Shown in pieces: positions 10,350 through 20,162 of a stretch of DNA of 25,532 nucleotides. A program made the translations under genes and the position numbers. Below the pieces are notes generated by a model, which searched no databases, was not told the DNA's origin, and saw only the letters and a list, made by a program, of their open reading frames with translations. The stretch is taken from assembly GCA_030770425.1 (NCBI GenBank), contig JASJFT010000366.1, forward strand, positions 1-25,532. The letters are read 5' to 3'. Origin of the DNA: Darksidea phi (Eukaryota > Ascomycota > Dothideomycetes > Pleosporales > Lentitheciaceae). How positions within the stretch are numbered: the stretch's first letter is position 1; the number at the start of each line of letters is the position of its first letter.

Positions 10350-11289
10350 TTACTGACCGTTTGGCAACGGTGGCACTCGAGAGGGCTGCTCCTCGTCGTC
10401 CTCGTCGATCATCTCAGGATGACTACAAAGCGTTAGCATGATTGTCAGCACTCACCCGGTGCAAGAAACATACCCGAGAAGGTCTTTGACGTTCCTCATC
10501 TCATAGTGCTTCTTCCGCAGCTCTTCGAACTTCTTGTGCTTCTCCATCTCCTCCGGTGTCATGTTCAAAAACTCCCCGCCGTGGTGGCCGGCGTCAGCTT
10601 CGGCGTCCGGGTCGACCACTACTCGCTTCTCGCTCTCGGGCGTGTGCGAGGCCCTGCCCTCCAGTTCGGGCTCGCCGAGATCGAAATCGGGGATGTCGTC
10701 GATCCTGGGCTTGCGCGTCTTGGGCTTGTCATCCAGCTCGTCTACCTTGAGCATCTCGGCATCCAGCATAGCGACCTCCTCCTCGTCCTCAGCGGGGTCG
10801 TATTGCTTGGCGTACGGCGTCTTCGGCTCGGTGATCTTCATGGTGCTGTCCCGCTCCTGCTCGGTGAGGTAGAGGTTGGCCTCGTCCCATTTCAGCCTCG
10901 GGCTGTTCTCGTCGGCCTGCATGCTGGTGCCTGACTGGCGGCGCGATACGGGACCACGTGGGTTTGATGAGGAGCGACGGTGGGCACCGGGGCCGGCATT
11001 CTTCAGCGTGTTCTCCAAGACAATCTCCTTCTCAGACAATTCGCGACCGAGGCCCGGCCGCTCAGCAGGCGGCGAATGGGTGAGCGGGATGTCTGCGGCG
11101 ATGGGGGACGTCTGCGCCTGCGCCTGCGACTGCGACTGCGACTGCGAGCGGTACGAGGTAGAGTTCTTGAGAATGCCTGTCATGCATATTAGACCTGGCC
11201 CTCGTAGCGGGGTAGCGGAGCAGCGACTCACCCTTTGGCCGCTCCGAGTGGTGCGTCGGCGAGTGCAGCTGGGGCGAGTGTTGCGTCAT
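10350..11289 (-). CDS. GLC8: Protein phosphatase inhibitor 2 (IPP-2 / Glc8 family)
   Basis: Three exons, 11289-11232, 11176-10474 and 10422-10350, 834 nt, 277 residues. Donors GTGAGT and GTATGT and acceptors CAG and TAG keep the frame. Three PP1-binding regions of the family are visible: KGILK at residues 19-23, assembled across intron 1; the block LKWDEANLYLTEQE at about 114-127; and a C-terminal helix, FEELRKKHYEMRNVKDLLG, matching the region that covers the PP1 active site. EPKTPY contains Thr139, equivalent to the GSK3/Pho85-type phosphorylation site that converts the inhibited complex to active PP1. The third exon supplies an acidic tail starting HPEMIDEDDEE. It is somewhat longer than yeast Glc8 because of low-complexity inserts, including a Ser-Gln repeat at residues 30-37. 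It probably regulates type 1 phosphatase in nucleus and cytoplasm. Confidence 0.93.
11111..11149. repeat. Ser-Gln/Ala-Gln coding microsatellite in inhibitor 2
   Basis: A six-base repeat (gcctgc then gactgc units on the plus strand) encodes alternating Ser-Gln and Ala-Gln on the minus strand, residues 30-41 of inhibitor 2. Repeat length probably varies between strains. Confidence 0.65.
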
Positions 11290-11424
11290 GTCTGCGGGTG
11301 TGGTGTATTTACGGAGACACGGTAGGTGGTGTGTTTTGCAGCAGGAATGGGCTGGCTGCCAACACGTGCACGGCTGCAAGTTGCGAGTGGGGTGGACTCG
11401 GGAGAGGGCTCGGTAGGCGTGCTT

Positions 11425-11451
11425 CAGCTCCTCCAGCTCCTCCAGCTCCTC
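11425..11451. repeat. Three tandem copies of a 9-bp unit (cagctcctc)
   Basis: Three exact adjacent copies of cagctcctc lie about 140 bp upstream of the inhibitor-2 start codon, in its 5' UTR or promoter. Confidence 0.8.
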
Positions 11452-11836
11452 GAGGCGGGGTGCAGAGCGGCGACGGTGAGTAGAGGGCGGCGGGGGCTGG
11501 GTGAGTTTGGAGGTGCGCGGAGGGGCAGGCGCAATTTTCGATGGAAGGCGATGGAGGAGTCTGTCGTTCTGCTGTGCTAGGAGTGAGGTGTGGGGTCGAG
11601 TGCATGTGGATATGACGTCGCACAGCGGGAAAAGTCAAGAGAGCTAGCTGCAAGGAACGGAGCTTGCCTGCAGCGTCGAATTTAAGTGCTGCCAGTCATC
11701 GCCTGGAGCGCATAAACCAACATGAGACATCAGAAGGCAGACGCTTTCAATGAACTTTACTTTGTGGGGAAACGGGCCAGGAACCGCACATCGGTCCGCC
11801 AGTCAGCCTCGCCAGGTGTCTGAGGCTGCTGCTCAA

Positions 11837-11884
11837 CATGTCTACCTACATGCCTACCTGCATGCCTACCTGCATGCCTACCTA
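11837..11884. repeat. Four tandem copies of a 12-bp unit (catgcctacctg)
   Basis: Four 12-bp units run head to tail. The central two are exact, and the outer two carry one or two changes. This is a minisatellite in the shared promoter region, with CATGC/GCATGC-type palindromic cores at the unit junctions. Confidence 0.8.
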
Positions 11885-12877
11885 CTCGCGTACATTCCAA
11901 AATAACTCCAACATTTGATCTCCCCCCCAGATTATTGTGTGCCTTGCGCATCCCGCTAGCCATGGTGGCACTGCTTCCCGAGGGCCTGTCTCGTCGTGTG
12001 TCGCGCAGCAAGCGTGCTGCCTGTCATGGCGAAATCGTGCCGCTGCCTTCCGATTCCCTACCCAGCACTGTTAGCTGGGTTTCCACGATACTCCAACGGC
12101 AGAGATGCAGGAGGCCTGTTCAGACTTTGCCTTGGAACTTCACGCTCGACCGAGGAATCGCAATGCGACAGTGTAGCTCCTGGCTGAGGCTCAGACTACC
12201 AGAAGTAGTCCATGTTGTGGACCTGGGTCATCCCGAGACATATACATAGCGTGGCTGGAGTGCAGGCACATACCTGGAGGGGTACATACCGAGGCGGCAA
12301 TGAGACAGCCTGCAGCCTCGAGGCGCCGCGCGTGACAAAGAAATGTCCCTGCTTTCAGGTCATCACCGCATCATGGAAGCCGTCATGGCGGCCCTCGTGA
12401 TGATGGTTTTAGAAGAGGGGTGGCTCGCTCTGGGCCATCGTCGGAGTCGCCAGCTGAGTGGGTGGGTGTCGGCTGGCGATGATTTGAGTAGATGGCCGTG
12501 GTGTGGAAAAGAAGCAGGCGAGAGCAGAGGGGAGCGAAGAAAACCAAAGTAGGCGGCGCTCGGGCCCTTTTTCTTAGCGTGCGCCAGGAACGCTGCCTCT
12601 CCAACCTTTTCACGGCCGAGCAAACCGCAACACCACATTGCAAGCTACGTATACGTAGCCAACCGCTCTACCACAATCACCACCCGCTCCGTTTTCAACG
12701 TCTAAAAGCACCATTAACCTCCGCGTCTACTGAGTTCTAAGGCCTCCAAATCGTCGCACCCTCGCTGCACCACCGGCCGTTGGCCCGCCGCGTCCTGTTG
12801 CTTGTTCGCTCCTTTATCCCACCAAGCTTCAGAGCCCTCTGCTCTTCATTGTTTTCTTTCGTTTCCAACACTCGCCA

Positions 12878-14056
12878 ATGGACAGCAGGGAGAACCTATG
12901 GACTCGTCGCTCCAAGTACATGTCCCCGCGACCCCCGCCTTGGGATGGCAAAACTGACCCATGCGCAGCACCAGCAAGCTCTCTCTTTCCACGTCCAATT
13001 CGACCCATCATAGCGACAAGCCCGATGCCCCCCAGCGCACCTTCTCTGCGACGAAGCGCTTAGGCGGCGACTCGTCATCACACGGCGGCCGCAATCCGTT
13101 CAACGCCATCTCGCCCATAACCGGCCCTGGGCTCGCTTCGCCCACCACTGCCGGCTCGTCTGCCTTTGGCTTGGGATCTGGCGCATTCGCATCTTTTGGT
13201 TCTTCGAGCAAAACTCCCAAGACCCCCGGCACCGCCTTCGACTTCAAGACGGCATCCACGGGCGACATGCGCCCAAAGACGCCTGGTGAAAAGAGGGAGA
13301 AGCCGGCGAGCAAGTCTGTGAACAGCGCCCGAAAGGAATCGCTGTCTACAACTACCTCGGAAGAGGCGCCCGCTTCGTCGGCTCCGTCGGCTCCCTCCGA
13401 CCCTAGCGTACCCTGGCCCTTGAAGTACACCTGGGTGATCTGGTATCGCCCGCCCACGCCCAAGAACTCCGACTATGAAAAGTCCACCAAGCCGCTATGT
13501 CGCATGAGCACTGCGCAAGAGTTCTGGAAGGTCTTCACCCACCTCAACCGACCCTCGACCTTGCCGACCGTGTCAGACTACCATTTCTTCAAGGAGGGCA
13601 TTCGCCCCGTGTGGGAGGATGACGAGAATAAGCGCGGCGGCAAGTGGATTATGCGTCTGAAAAAGGGCGTGGCCGACCGCTACTGGGAGGAGCTGCTAAT
13701 GGCGCTGATTGGCGACCAGTTCATGGAGGCATCGGAGGAGGTGTGCGGCTTCGTGCTCAGCGTGCGGAGCGGTGAGGATGTTTTCAGCATTTGGACCAAG
13801 AATGACGGAGGACGGAACGTCAAAATCCGGTAAGCGAGAGTCATGATATTCTGCTATCATAATCGCTGACGAGACTAGTGAAACCGTCAAGCGCGTGCTC
13901 AATCTCCCTAACGACACTATCATCACATGGCGCAGCCACGACGAGAGCATTGCGCAGCGCATTGCTATTGACCAGACACGCCAGGACAAAACTCATCAAG
14001 AGAAGCGGCGACTCACCATCACCGAAGAGTCTCGACGTGAGAAACCTGCTTCGTAG
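12878..14056 (+). CDS. eIF4E2/4EHP-type mRNA cap-binding protein
   Basis: Three exons, 12878-12915, 12969-13829 and 13879-14056, 1077 nt, 358 residues. The eIF4E fold is clear: YTWVIWY, EFWKVF, DYHFFKEGIRPVWEDDEN, GGKWIMRL, SIWTKN, then RVLNLP from exon 3. Cap-stacking positions are Tyr182 (SDYEKS, where canonical eIF4E has Trp56) and Trp228-Glu229 (WED). Trp-to-Tyr at the first stacking position is the class II (4EHP/eIF4E2) pattern, and GGKWIMRLKKG also fits 4EHP better than eIF4E1. Class II proteins usually bind cap weakly and can act as translational repressors. An N-terminal region of about 160 residues rich in Ser, Thr and Pro is low complexity. The start at 12878 (gccAATGg-like context) with a 53-nt intron gives MDSRENLWTRRSN then TSKLSLS. 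The alternative ATG at 12961 lies inside that intron, so I reject it. Confidence 0.87.
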
Positions 14057-14765
14057 ATGGACGTCTACCCATCATTTTACATCGTTCAGCCTGTATGGTG
14101 CCTCTTCATTGGGACTCGGGATAGCGTGCTTCGATTGATTACTAGCATTACTTTCACAGCGGCCCGGCTCCTTCCACCTTACCGATTCGGATTGGGAGTA
14201 TCATAGTTTCTTTACTGTTTCGGATTTTGTATTCTATATGCCTAGGGAAGGGCCTTCGCAGCGTCTGGTGCTGCGGTTGGATAGGATTGGGCGGGCGACT
14301 GCGAGTGAATTACGTTGAATGTGAAACGAGCCTACCGAGGTCTGACTCCTTGTTTTGAGATGGTTGTTTGTGCCGTGTCATGATTGCTACGTCGGGAAGT
14401 GCTCCTGTCTTTAGCTGCCAAAGACAGGGAGCGGTTGTTGAGGCCAAACAACCGAGCTTGCTACGCCTAGAAATCATATCCTTTACCCTGCTTTCTGCAC
14501 TCTTGGGAAGCGAAGCTCTTTGGAGAGTAAATCGCTGGAACCGTGTTGTGTCCGTAGCAAAGACTAGAAGTGAGTTCACCTCGACGTAAGAGTAAAAGTA
14601 GGTCCGTGCTCTATGCGACGTCGACCCAGACGCCCATCGAGCGGCCAACACCGCAGTCGCTGGCGCGCAATGGCTTCTCCGCAATCCTCCTTACCCAGGC
14701 AATTCTTGTGTCGTTTTCGAAGCCCACGGTTCGATTTACTGAGTTTCGCGCCGCGCTAGCATTCC
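14057..14765. other. Intergenic region between eIF4E2 and ULP2 with stem-loops
   Basis: About 700 bp holding the eIF4E2 3' UTR and the ULP2 promoter. No coding sequence is supported. Two adjacent stem-loops lie at 14401-14454 and are listed separately. Confidence 0.55.
14401..14454. other. Two back-to-back stem-loops with 7-nt loops
   Basis: Stem 1 pairs gctcctgtcttt (14401-14412) with aaagacagggagc (14420-14432), 12 pairs with one bulged g and a 7-nt loop. Stem 2 pairs cggttgtt (14432-14439) with aacaaccg (14447-14454), 8 pairs and again a 7-nt loop. They may be an RNA element in the eIF4E2 3' UTR, a small RNA, or a DNA-level inverted repeat. They do not form a tRNA: there is no TTC-type T-loop. 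Confidence 0.6.
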
Positions 14766-17700
14766 ATGTCGAGTCTGAGAGAGAAGGTAAGCCACACGGT
14801 GCAATCGTTCGTCGGACTCACGCCCGCTTCTTCCCCGCGACAACAGCTACGTACTCTGGACATCTTCCGCCCTTCTAGGCTCCAGTTCAATATGAGCATT
14901 GGATGCTGACCTCATCAGACAAACAATGCTACCTCGCCTACGCGCACTACTCGTCGGGCCCACTCATCGACCGAGTCCGCCACCATCTCCGCTGTACCGG
15001 TAGACCTCACCTCCCCCACACGACCGAGCAAACGAGCGGTACCTCCCACCATTTCTGAGAGCGCCAGGCCTCCGAAGAAGAAGCGGTATAGTGACGACGA
15101 GGTCAGGTTGGTACAGGGCAATTACGGGTTTGTCTCTATCAAATGTGCAAACGGACGCCATTTGGACTGACGGCCTGTGCAGGACTCCCGCCGACGCCAC
15201 ACTTGTTCCACCCCCCTTGGCTTGGTTCACCAAAAACATGGCCAAGGTGCGTTCTGCTCGACGGTCCCCCGCGGTGGGAGCTCTGCTGACCCACGATAGC
15301 CTGGCGCTGGCAGCAGTTTCACGCCTAGGAACACGATCAATCAGACGAACTCTGGCTTCGGCAGCCCGCGCCCCACTACCTATGGTAACAGGAACTTGCG
15401 CGTCAACGTCAGCTTTTCCAACGACGAGCCGAATGATGTCCCGGCGTCCACTCGATTTCGGGCATCGCCTGCTGCTCACAATCCGGCTGGAATGAAGCGT
15501 AGAAAGCTCGATCTATCTTCTTCTCCAACGAGGCCTCAAGTCATAGATATTGACCACGAGAGTGACATCGCCGAAGTTCAACCACCTTTATCAACGCGCG
15601 CACGGCATACGCTCTCACTTAAACAGCGCCCTCAGACTTCATCGCAGCGCAGCGTTGGCAGTAGGCACATAGCCCCCGCCGGTCCCAGGCACACCCCGCC
15701 TAGCGAGTGTGAGGCTACCAATCTGCTTGGCGATCCTCGTCGCAAGAAGGCCCGAAACCCTGCTGCTCGAGCGAACCCCTCTCCCAAAGCTCGAGGAGTA
15801 GTCGAACATGGGTCCATGCATTCGGACCCTATTGATCTGGACGCGGACCCGACCCAAACGAAGTTCAGTGATTTTCTGAAACGCGTCACCTACCCGTCTT
15901 ATGGTGTTGCCGCAGCAGAGAGTCCTGAGACAACCTCCAGGCACTTTTATGCGGACCCTATTGAACTGGACTCGGATCCGACCCAAACCAAGTTCAGTGA
16001 TTTTCTGAAACGCGTCAACCACCCATCTTATGGTGTTGCCGCAGCAGAGAGTCCCGAGACAACCTCCAGGCACTTTGCAAATCCCAAGGCCAAAATGAAC
16101 CACTCAACCCAGCCTCCGCGCGGTGAGCCGAGTAATGCACGACCTGCTACAAACCTCTTTTCAACTAATCTTCGCGACACATTCAAACGTTCCTATAGAA
16201 CGGCTAAGGTGGAAGACACATTCAAACATTCCGACAGGACGGCCGAGGTGGAAGACGTATTCAAACGTTCCAATAGAACCGCTGAGGTGGAAGACACAAG
16301 TAACGACGAGCTAGCTGGCCCCACTCCGCAGCCAAAAAAATGGAGCGCATCGCAGGCTAAATCTACGCCCAAGCAGAAAACTGTCCCAGGTATGCCCACG
16401 GAAGGGTGGACGCTGAACTACGCAAGGGCGCATGGATTTGAAGGCCGTGGGCCTGGGCTTAGCCTTCGCAGTGGAGTTGAGAATTCCTTTCGCGTCGCCC
16501 TTCGAGTTGAGGATGTGGTAGTGACCAAACACGACATACATCTCTCACAAGTAAATCGAGCGTTGACAGACAGCACCTCCCGTATTCGCTTGACAGGTCC
16601 TACAAATGCGGACCGTTTTCAGTATCGAGTTGACCTCGAGTTCGCCAAACCCAAAGACCTTCTGCTTTTCCAAGACAACGTTGTGAGAAGTATAACGAAG
16701 AGCCAGTTGGTCACCAAAGAACCGTAAGTTAGGTGCGCATGGAAATCAGGTTACCCTAATCCTGTCTCAGGGCTTTCATGTCGGCAATTTTTAGGAAACT
16801 GCAAGACACTGATCACAGGCCCATTTCGCGTCCTGCTTCGGATAGCAACACCAACACACGAGGCGCACCGCCAGTTAAACAGCTTAAAACAGGGCTAGTA
16901 GATGCATTAACAGCTTCCGTTACCAAGGAACAAGATCGCTCAGAACCAACTCGGAACAATACAACAAGAGCGAGTTTGCCTGACTATACCAAGCCCAAAC
17001 TAGAAGTCTCCAAGTACTCCATTCAAATCGGCCTAGGAAAGCCATGGGAAAGGTAAGCAGTTAGTCTGATACCTTTCGTAATTGCACTAATAACTAGCTC
17101 TCAGGCAGCTGAACTACGGCTCCGGTCGCCGCCGAGCTGTTGTGGACTTCACCGATCTTGAAAGGCTGGACGATGACGAGTTCCTCAATGACCAGCTCAT
17201 CGATTTCTACATGCTGTACTTGTTCGACCAGATGAACGTGTCTCCTAACAGAGTATACATCTTCAATACGCATTTCTTTTCTACCCTCACCCGCAAGGTC
17301 CCCGGTCAAAAGAACTCGATCAACTACTCTGCCGTTGCACGATGGACCTCGAAAGAAGATCTTTTTAGTTACGACTATATCGTGGTACCGATCAATCAAG
17401 AGTGAGTCCATGCAGGTAATGCGTTTTAAAACGTACATGCTAACTTTTCTAGCGTTCATTGGTATCTTGCAATCATTTGCAATGTCTCCAGTATTTCTCG
17501 CAAACCTGTTATTGAGGATTCTAAGGGCCAATCAACACCTCAAACAGGGGCTATTGTCGCCCCAGCGGACGTAGAGGACCCTGAGCAGAAAAACCACAAA
17601 GAAACATGGGCAGTAACGCCGCCGCCTGCATTCGCTAAGCCCGAAGCATGTCCACCCGTACCAGACAGTCAAGATGAAATCCTCTTTGATCTAGAGGAGT

Positions 17701-18884
17701 CTAATCTGAGCCTTGTTGATGCGCGCGCACCTAGGCCCGAATTGGACTATCAAACTGCTACTGAGTACGGTGTCTCGCAAAACTCGCCCGCAGCGGAGAC
17801 CGCTCGAATAGAGCAGCTGACATTACATGACTGTATACCAAAAAGCATCCTGCCCAACCCCGACTCTTCGCCAACCTCGAAGAAATCAAAGCGCAAATCC
17901 GGACCCCCTGCAAAAAAGTGTAACCCAAATGAACCTACGATCATCATCTTGGACTCTCTTGGCGGCGGAGCAAGAAGTCAGGCTGTTCGCGCTCTCAAGA
18001 ACTACCTACGTGCAGAGGGCCAAGAAAAGCGTGGCATGGACGCTGTCATCACGCAGAACGCCTTTTATGCGAAACATGGTCAGATACCCATGCAGGAGAA
18101 TAACAGTGATTGCGGCGTCTACCTCCTAGGATACGCGCAGAAGTTTTTTGAGGACCCCGACAGATTCAAAAATCGATTGCTAGCAGGCGATATGCGTACG
18201 AAAACCGATTGGCCTGACATGCCAATGCCGCAAATGCGTGGCTTGATGCGCGATATCCTTCAAGGTCTGTATCAACAACAGGAGGAGGAACACAACCGTG
18301 TGAAGGCAGAAAAGAGAGCTAAGAGACCAATTTCGGCATCTAAAGCGACCATATCGTTGTCTAGAGATGGTACTTCGAACGCAAAGGCCACGCCGACAAA
18401 GTCAGAGATTCTGACAGAGGAAACCCCGGGTGTGCCTAAGCCTTCCACGGAGACCAAACTTATAAAGAGTAAAGGCAATTCCCCGATTCCAGAGAGGTTG
18501 AAAGGAGTATTGGTTAGTCCTTCTACCGGAAGGCTGGGCTCACCCTTCGAACCCAAGCTGTCCATGAGGCGTGTGACTCTGTCCCAGTCACCTGTTCATG
18601 AAACTCAAGTCATAAAGGTGAACGACTCGCCACCGTCGCCAAAGCGCAGTCACCAGACTTATGGCATTGAAGATCGGGAATGGCTAGAGGGCCAAGACGA
18701 GCGACCGAGGGCACTAGATCTGCCAGTGGTTAGAAGATCGAGTCCACAGGTTGTTATTGAATCATCCAAACGGCATCCTGAGCTTACTAACAACGAGATG
18801 AGCGGAGCTGTTGGCAGCATCGAGGTCCATAGTCCCGGGGATATTTGCACTAGGACATTTCATTCGCTTCGATATGTAGATTAA
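14766..18884 (+). CDS. ULP2: Ulp2/SENP6-7-like SUMO-specific cysteine protease (C48)
   Basis: Seven exons: 14766-14786, 14919-15127, 15183-15246, 15300-16723, 16771-17052, 17105-17401, 17453-18884; 3729 nt, 1242 residues. Every junction keeps phase and most introns show CTGAC/CTAAC branch points. The catalytic domain (about 665-1015) starts QLNYGSGRRRAVVDF and contains DDDEFLNDQLIDFY. The triad and oxyanion residues are His768 (VHWYLAI), Asp933 (ILDSLGG), Gln980 (QENNSD) and Cys986 (DCGVYLLGY). About 165 residues separate His from Asp, against roughly 17-20 in Ulp1, so the protein carries the domain-splitting insertion typical of SENP6/7 and Ulp2. It probably trims poly-SUMO chains in the nucleus; likely nuclear signals are PPKKKR (58-63) and MKRRK (163-167). 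The N-terminal half is disordered, with tandem duplications at 274-359 and 391-429. The first three short exons are the least certain part. Confidence 0.9.
15825..16082 (+). repeat. In-frame tandem duplication, 129-bp unit, inside ULP2
   Basis: Two nearly identical 129-bp units begin at 15825 and 15954 and encode 43 residues each (DPIDLDADPTQTKFSDF... and DPIELDSDPTQTKFSDF...). The very high nucleotide identity points to a recent duplication. Confidence 0.92.
16176..16292 (+). repeat. Three in-frame tandem copies of a 39-bp unit inside ULP2
   Basis: Three 39-bp units start at 16176, 16215 and 16254 and encode 13-residue repeats of the form DTFKRSYRTAKVE with a few substitutions. They fall in the disordered region ahead of the protease domain. 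Confidence 0.92.
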
Positions 18885-19034
18885 CCGATGTGGCTATTCT
18901 GATGGATGCGTAATGATGGTATGTATATCCGAAGGACTGAGTACGTCGTGTCTAAGGTGTTCGCTTCTGGGTATATAAAGTGGTATATGCTGGCTCAGCT
19001 TCCATTGATGACGTCCTCTTTTGATGGCTATCTT

Positions 19035-19746
19035 CTATACAGCACTCTCCAGTGTCTCCTTTTCCGTCACATCGCCCTTTTCTAGCTCCCGGGTTATACT
19101 TCCATTCGCACCGCGTCCGCCCGTAGGATCGTTCAGGGCCGCAACGGCGTCATCGACGTCTGGACTGTTAGTCAGCATAACGACTTCGTATGCCCACTCG
19201 GGGGCGGCATTCACCGTTGATGGAAGGCCTACCCTGGAACCCTTCATCCGTTTCGGCTGCCTCCGTTCCTACCCAGCGCTTCATTTTATCACGTACAAAC
19301 TCTGAAAAATCCCACTCTGAGCTTTCTAGCCTGTCTGCGCCCGCGATCCACAGATACGACTCGGCCTCCACCTCCTCCCCTTCTCTATTTGCTGACTCGG
19401 GCTGCTCCACATCGCCCAAGCCGGCTTCCCCGCCGCCCTCCAACACGCGCACCTTGACCTTCCGCCTCTCGTACTCGCTTCCCTCGAAGATGTCTAGTCT
19501 CCACATATCGCCATCCGTCAGTCCTTGCACCAATGTTCCTCGTACGCAGCTCGACGGGGCCGAGGGCAGAATGGCAGGATAGTCAGCGTGTCGTACTTTG
19601 TGCCGTTGATGCGCGGGTAGGATTGCGGGCCGGATCTTCAGGAGCGATGCGTGGGCGGGCGTGGGGGGTGTGGACTGGCCCCATATTACGCGGTGCAGGA
19701 CGGGAGAGGCCATTAGGGTGCCGTAGAAGAAGGCCGAGTGCGACAT
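19035..19746 (-). CDS. AIG2/gamma-glutamylcyclotransferase-like protein
   Basis: Two exons, 19746-19233 and 19159-19035, 639 nt, 212 residues, typical of AIG2-like proteins. The N-terminal FFYGTLM (residues 6-12) is the substrate-binding loop of the GGCT fold. DIFEGSEYERRKV (85-97) is the second signature, with Glu88 or Glu91 as the likely catalytic acid. YLWIAG is a core strand. Such enzymes release 5-oxoproline from gamma-glutamyl compounds or cleave related amide-linked adducts; the substrate here is unknown. The intron donor is GTAGGC. Of two acceptors five bases apart (aacag, tccag), only tccag keeps the frame, giving GFQDVDDAVAALNDP. The gene is convergent with ULP2, with 150 bp between stop codons. 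Confidence 0.85.
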
Positions 19747-20162
19747 GTTGGGGTTAGAACGTTGCGGCCAGAGGGTGCGAATACGAACAATGATGCAGAG
19801 TGAACAAGCGTGTTGTGGCTCGAGCTATGCGAATTCCGAGGATTCCGATAGCGGCTTATCGGATAGCCCGCCCTGGCCCTGGCACGGACGCTAATGCAGC
19901 TCCAGAAGCTTAGCCCTAGATGAGATGAAATGAGATGCGATCGGCTCGGCGCGCCGCGGCTCCTTTTTCTAACGGTTTCTCGCCTTCTTTGGCTCCGTTC
20001 CTCTTGAACTGAACCTAGGAGGCGCGCAGGATCAAGACGACATCGCAAGACATAGCTTGGCCGACACCCCGCATCGCGTACGACTACATATCATTGCCGC
20101 ACCCTTTCGCCGCTGCACGCGACAGCGACGACGCGGAGGTCCGGAAGGAGACGGGAGGCAAG
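19747..20162. other. Divergent promoter, AIG2-like / PQ-loop genes
   Basis: About 416 bp between two divergent start codons. No ORF is supported. It must contain both promoters; I see no strong TATA box. Confidence 0.5.

Larger units (their letters stand above)
11290..12877. other. Divergent promoter region, inhibitor 2 / eIF4E2
   Basis: About 1.6 kb between two divergently transcribed genes. Open frames occur on both strands but look like GC-rich or low-complexity shadows; none has recognisable protein character. The stretch holds two short tandem repeats (listed separately), pyrimidine-rich segments just upstream of eIF4E2, and probably long 5' UTRs for both genes. Confidence 0.55.

Noticed and set aside
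10506..10934. Long plus-strand open frames across the inhibitor-2 gene.
   Set aside because: They are GC-rich shadows of the minus-strand IPP-2 exon, with leucine-rich nonsense sequence and no family features.
12961..13833. The continuous ORF starting at 12961 as the full eIF4E2 start.
   Set aside because: Its first codons fall in a well-formed intron, and the upstream exon gives a better N-terminus; the ORF also misses the C-terminal exon.
14401..14460. The paired stem-loops as a tRNA.
   Set aside because: No T-loop consensus, no D-arm and no acceptor stem can be assembled around them.
18972..18979. TATATAAA between the ULP2 and AIG2-like stop codons.
   Set aside because: It lies between two convergent 3' ends with no downstream gene on its strand; it is more likely part of 3'-end AT-rich sequence.
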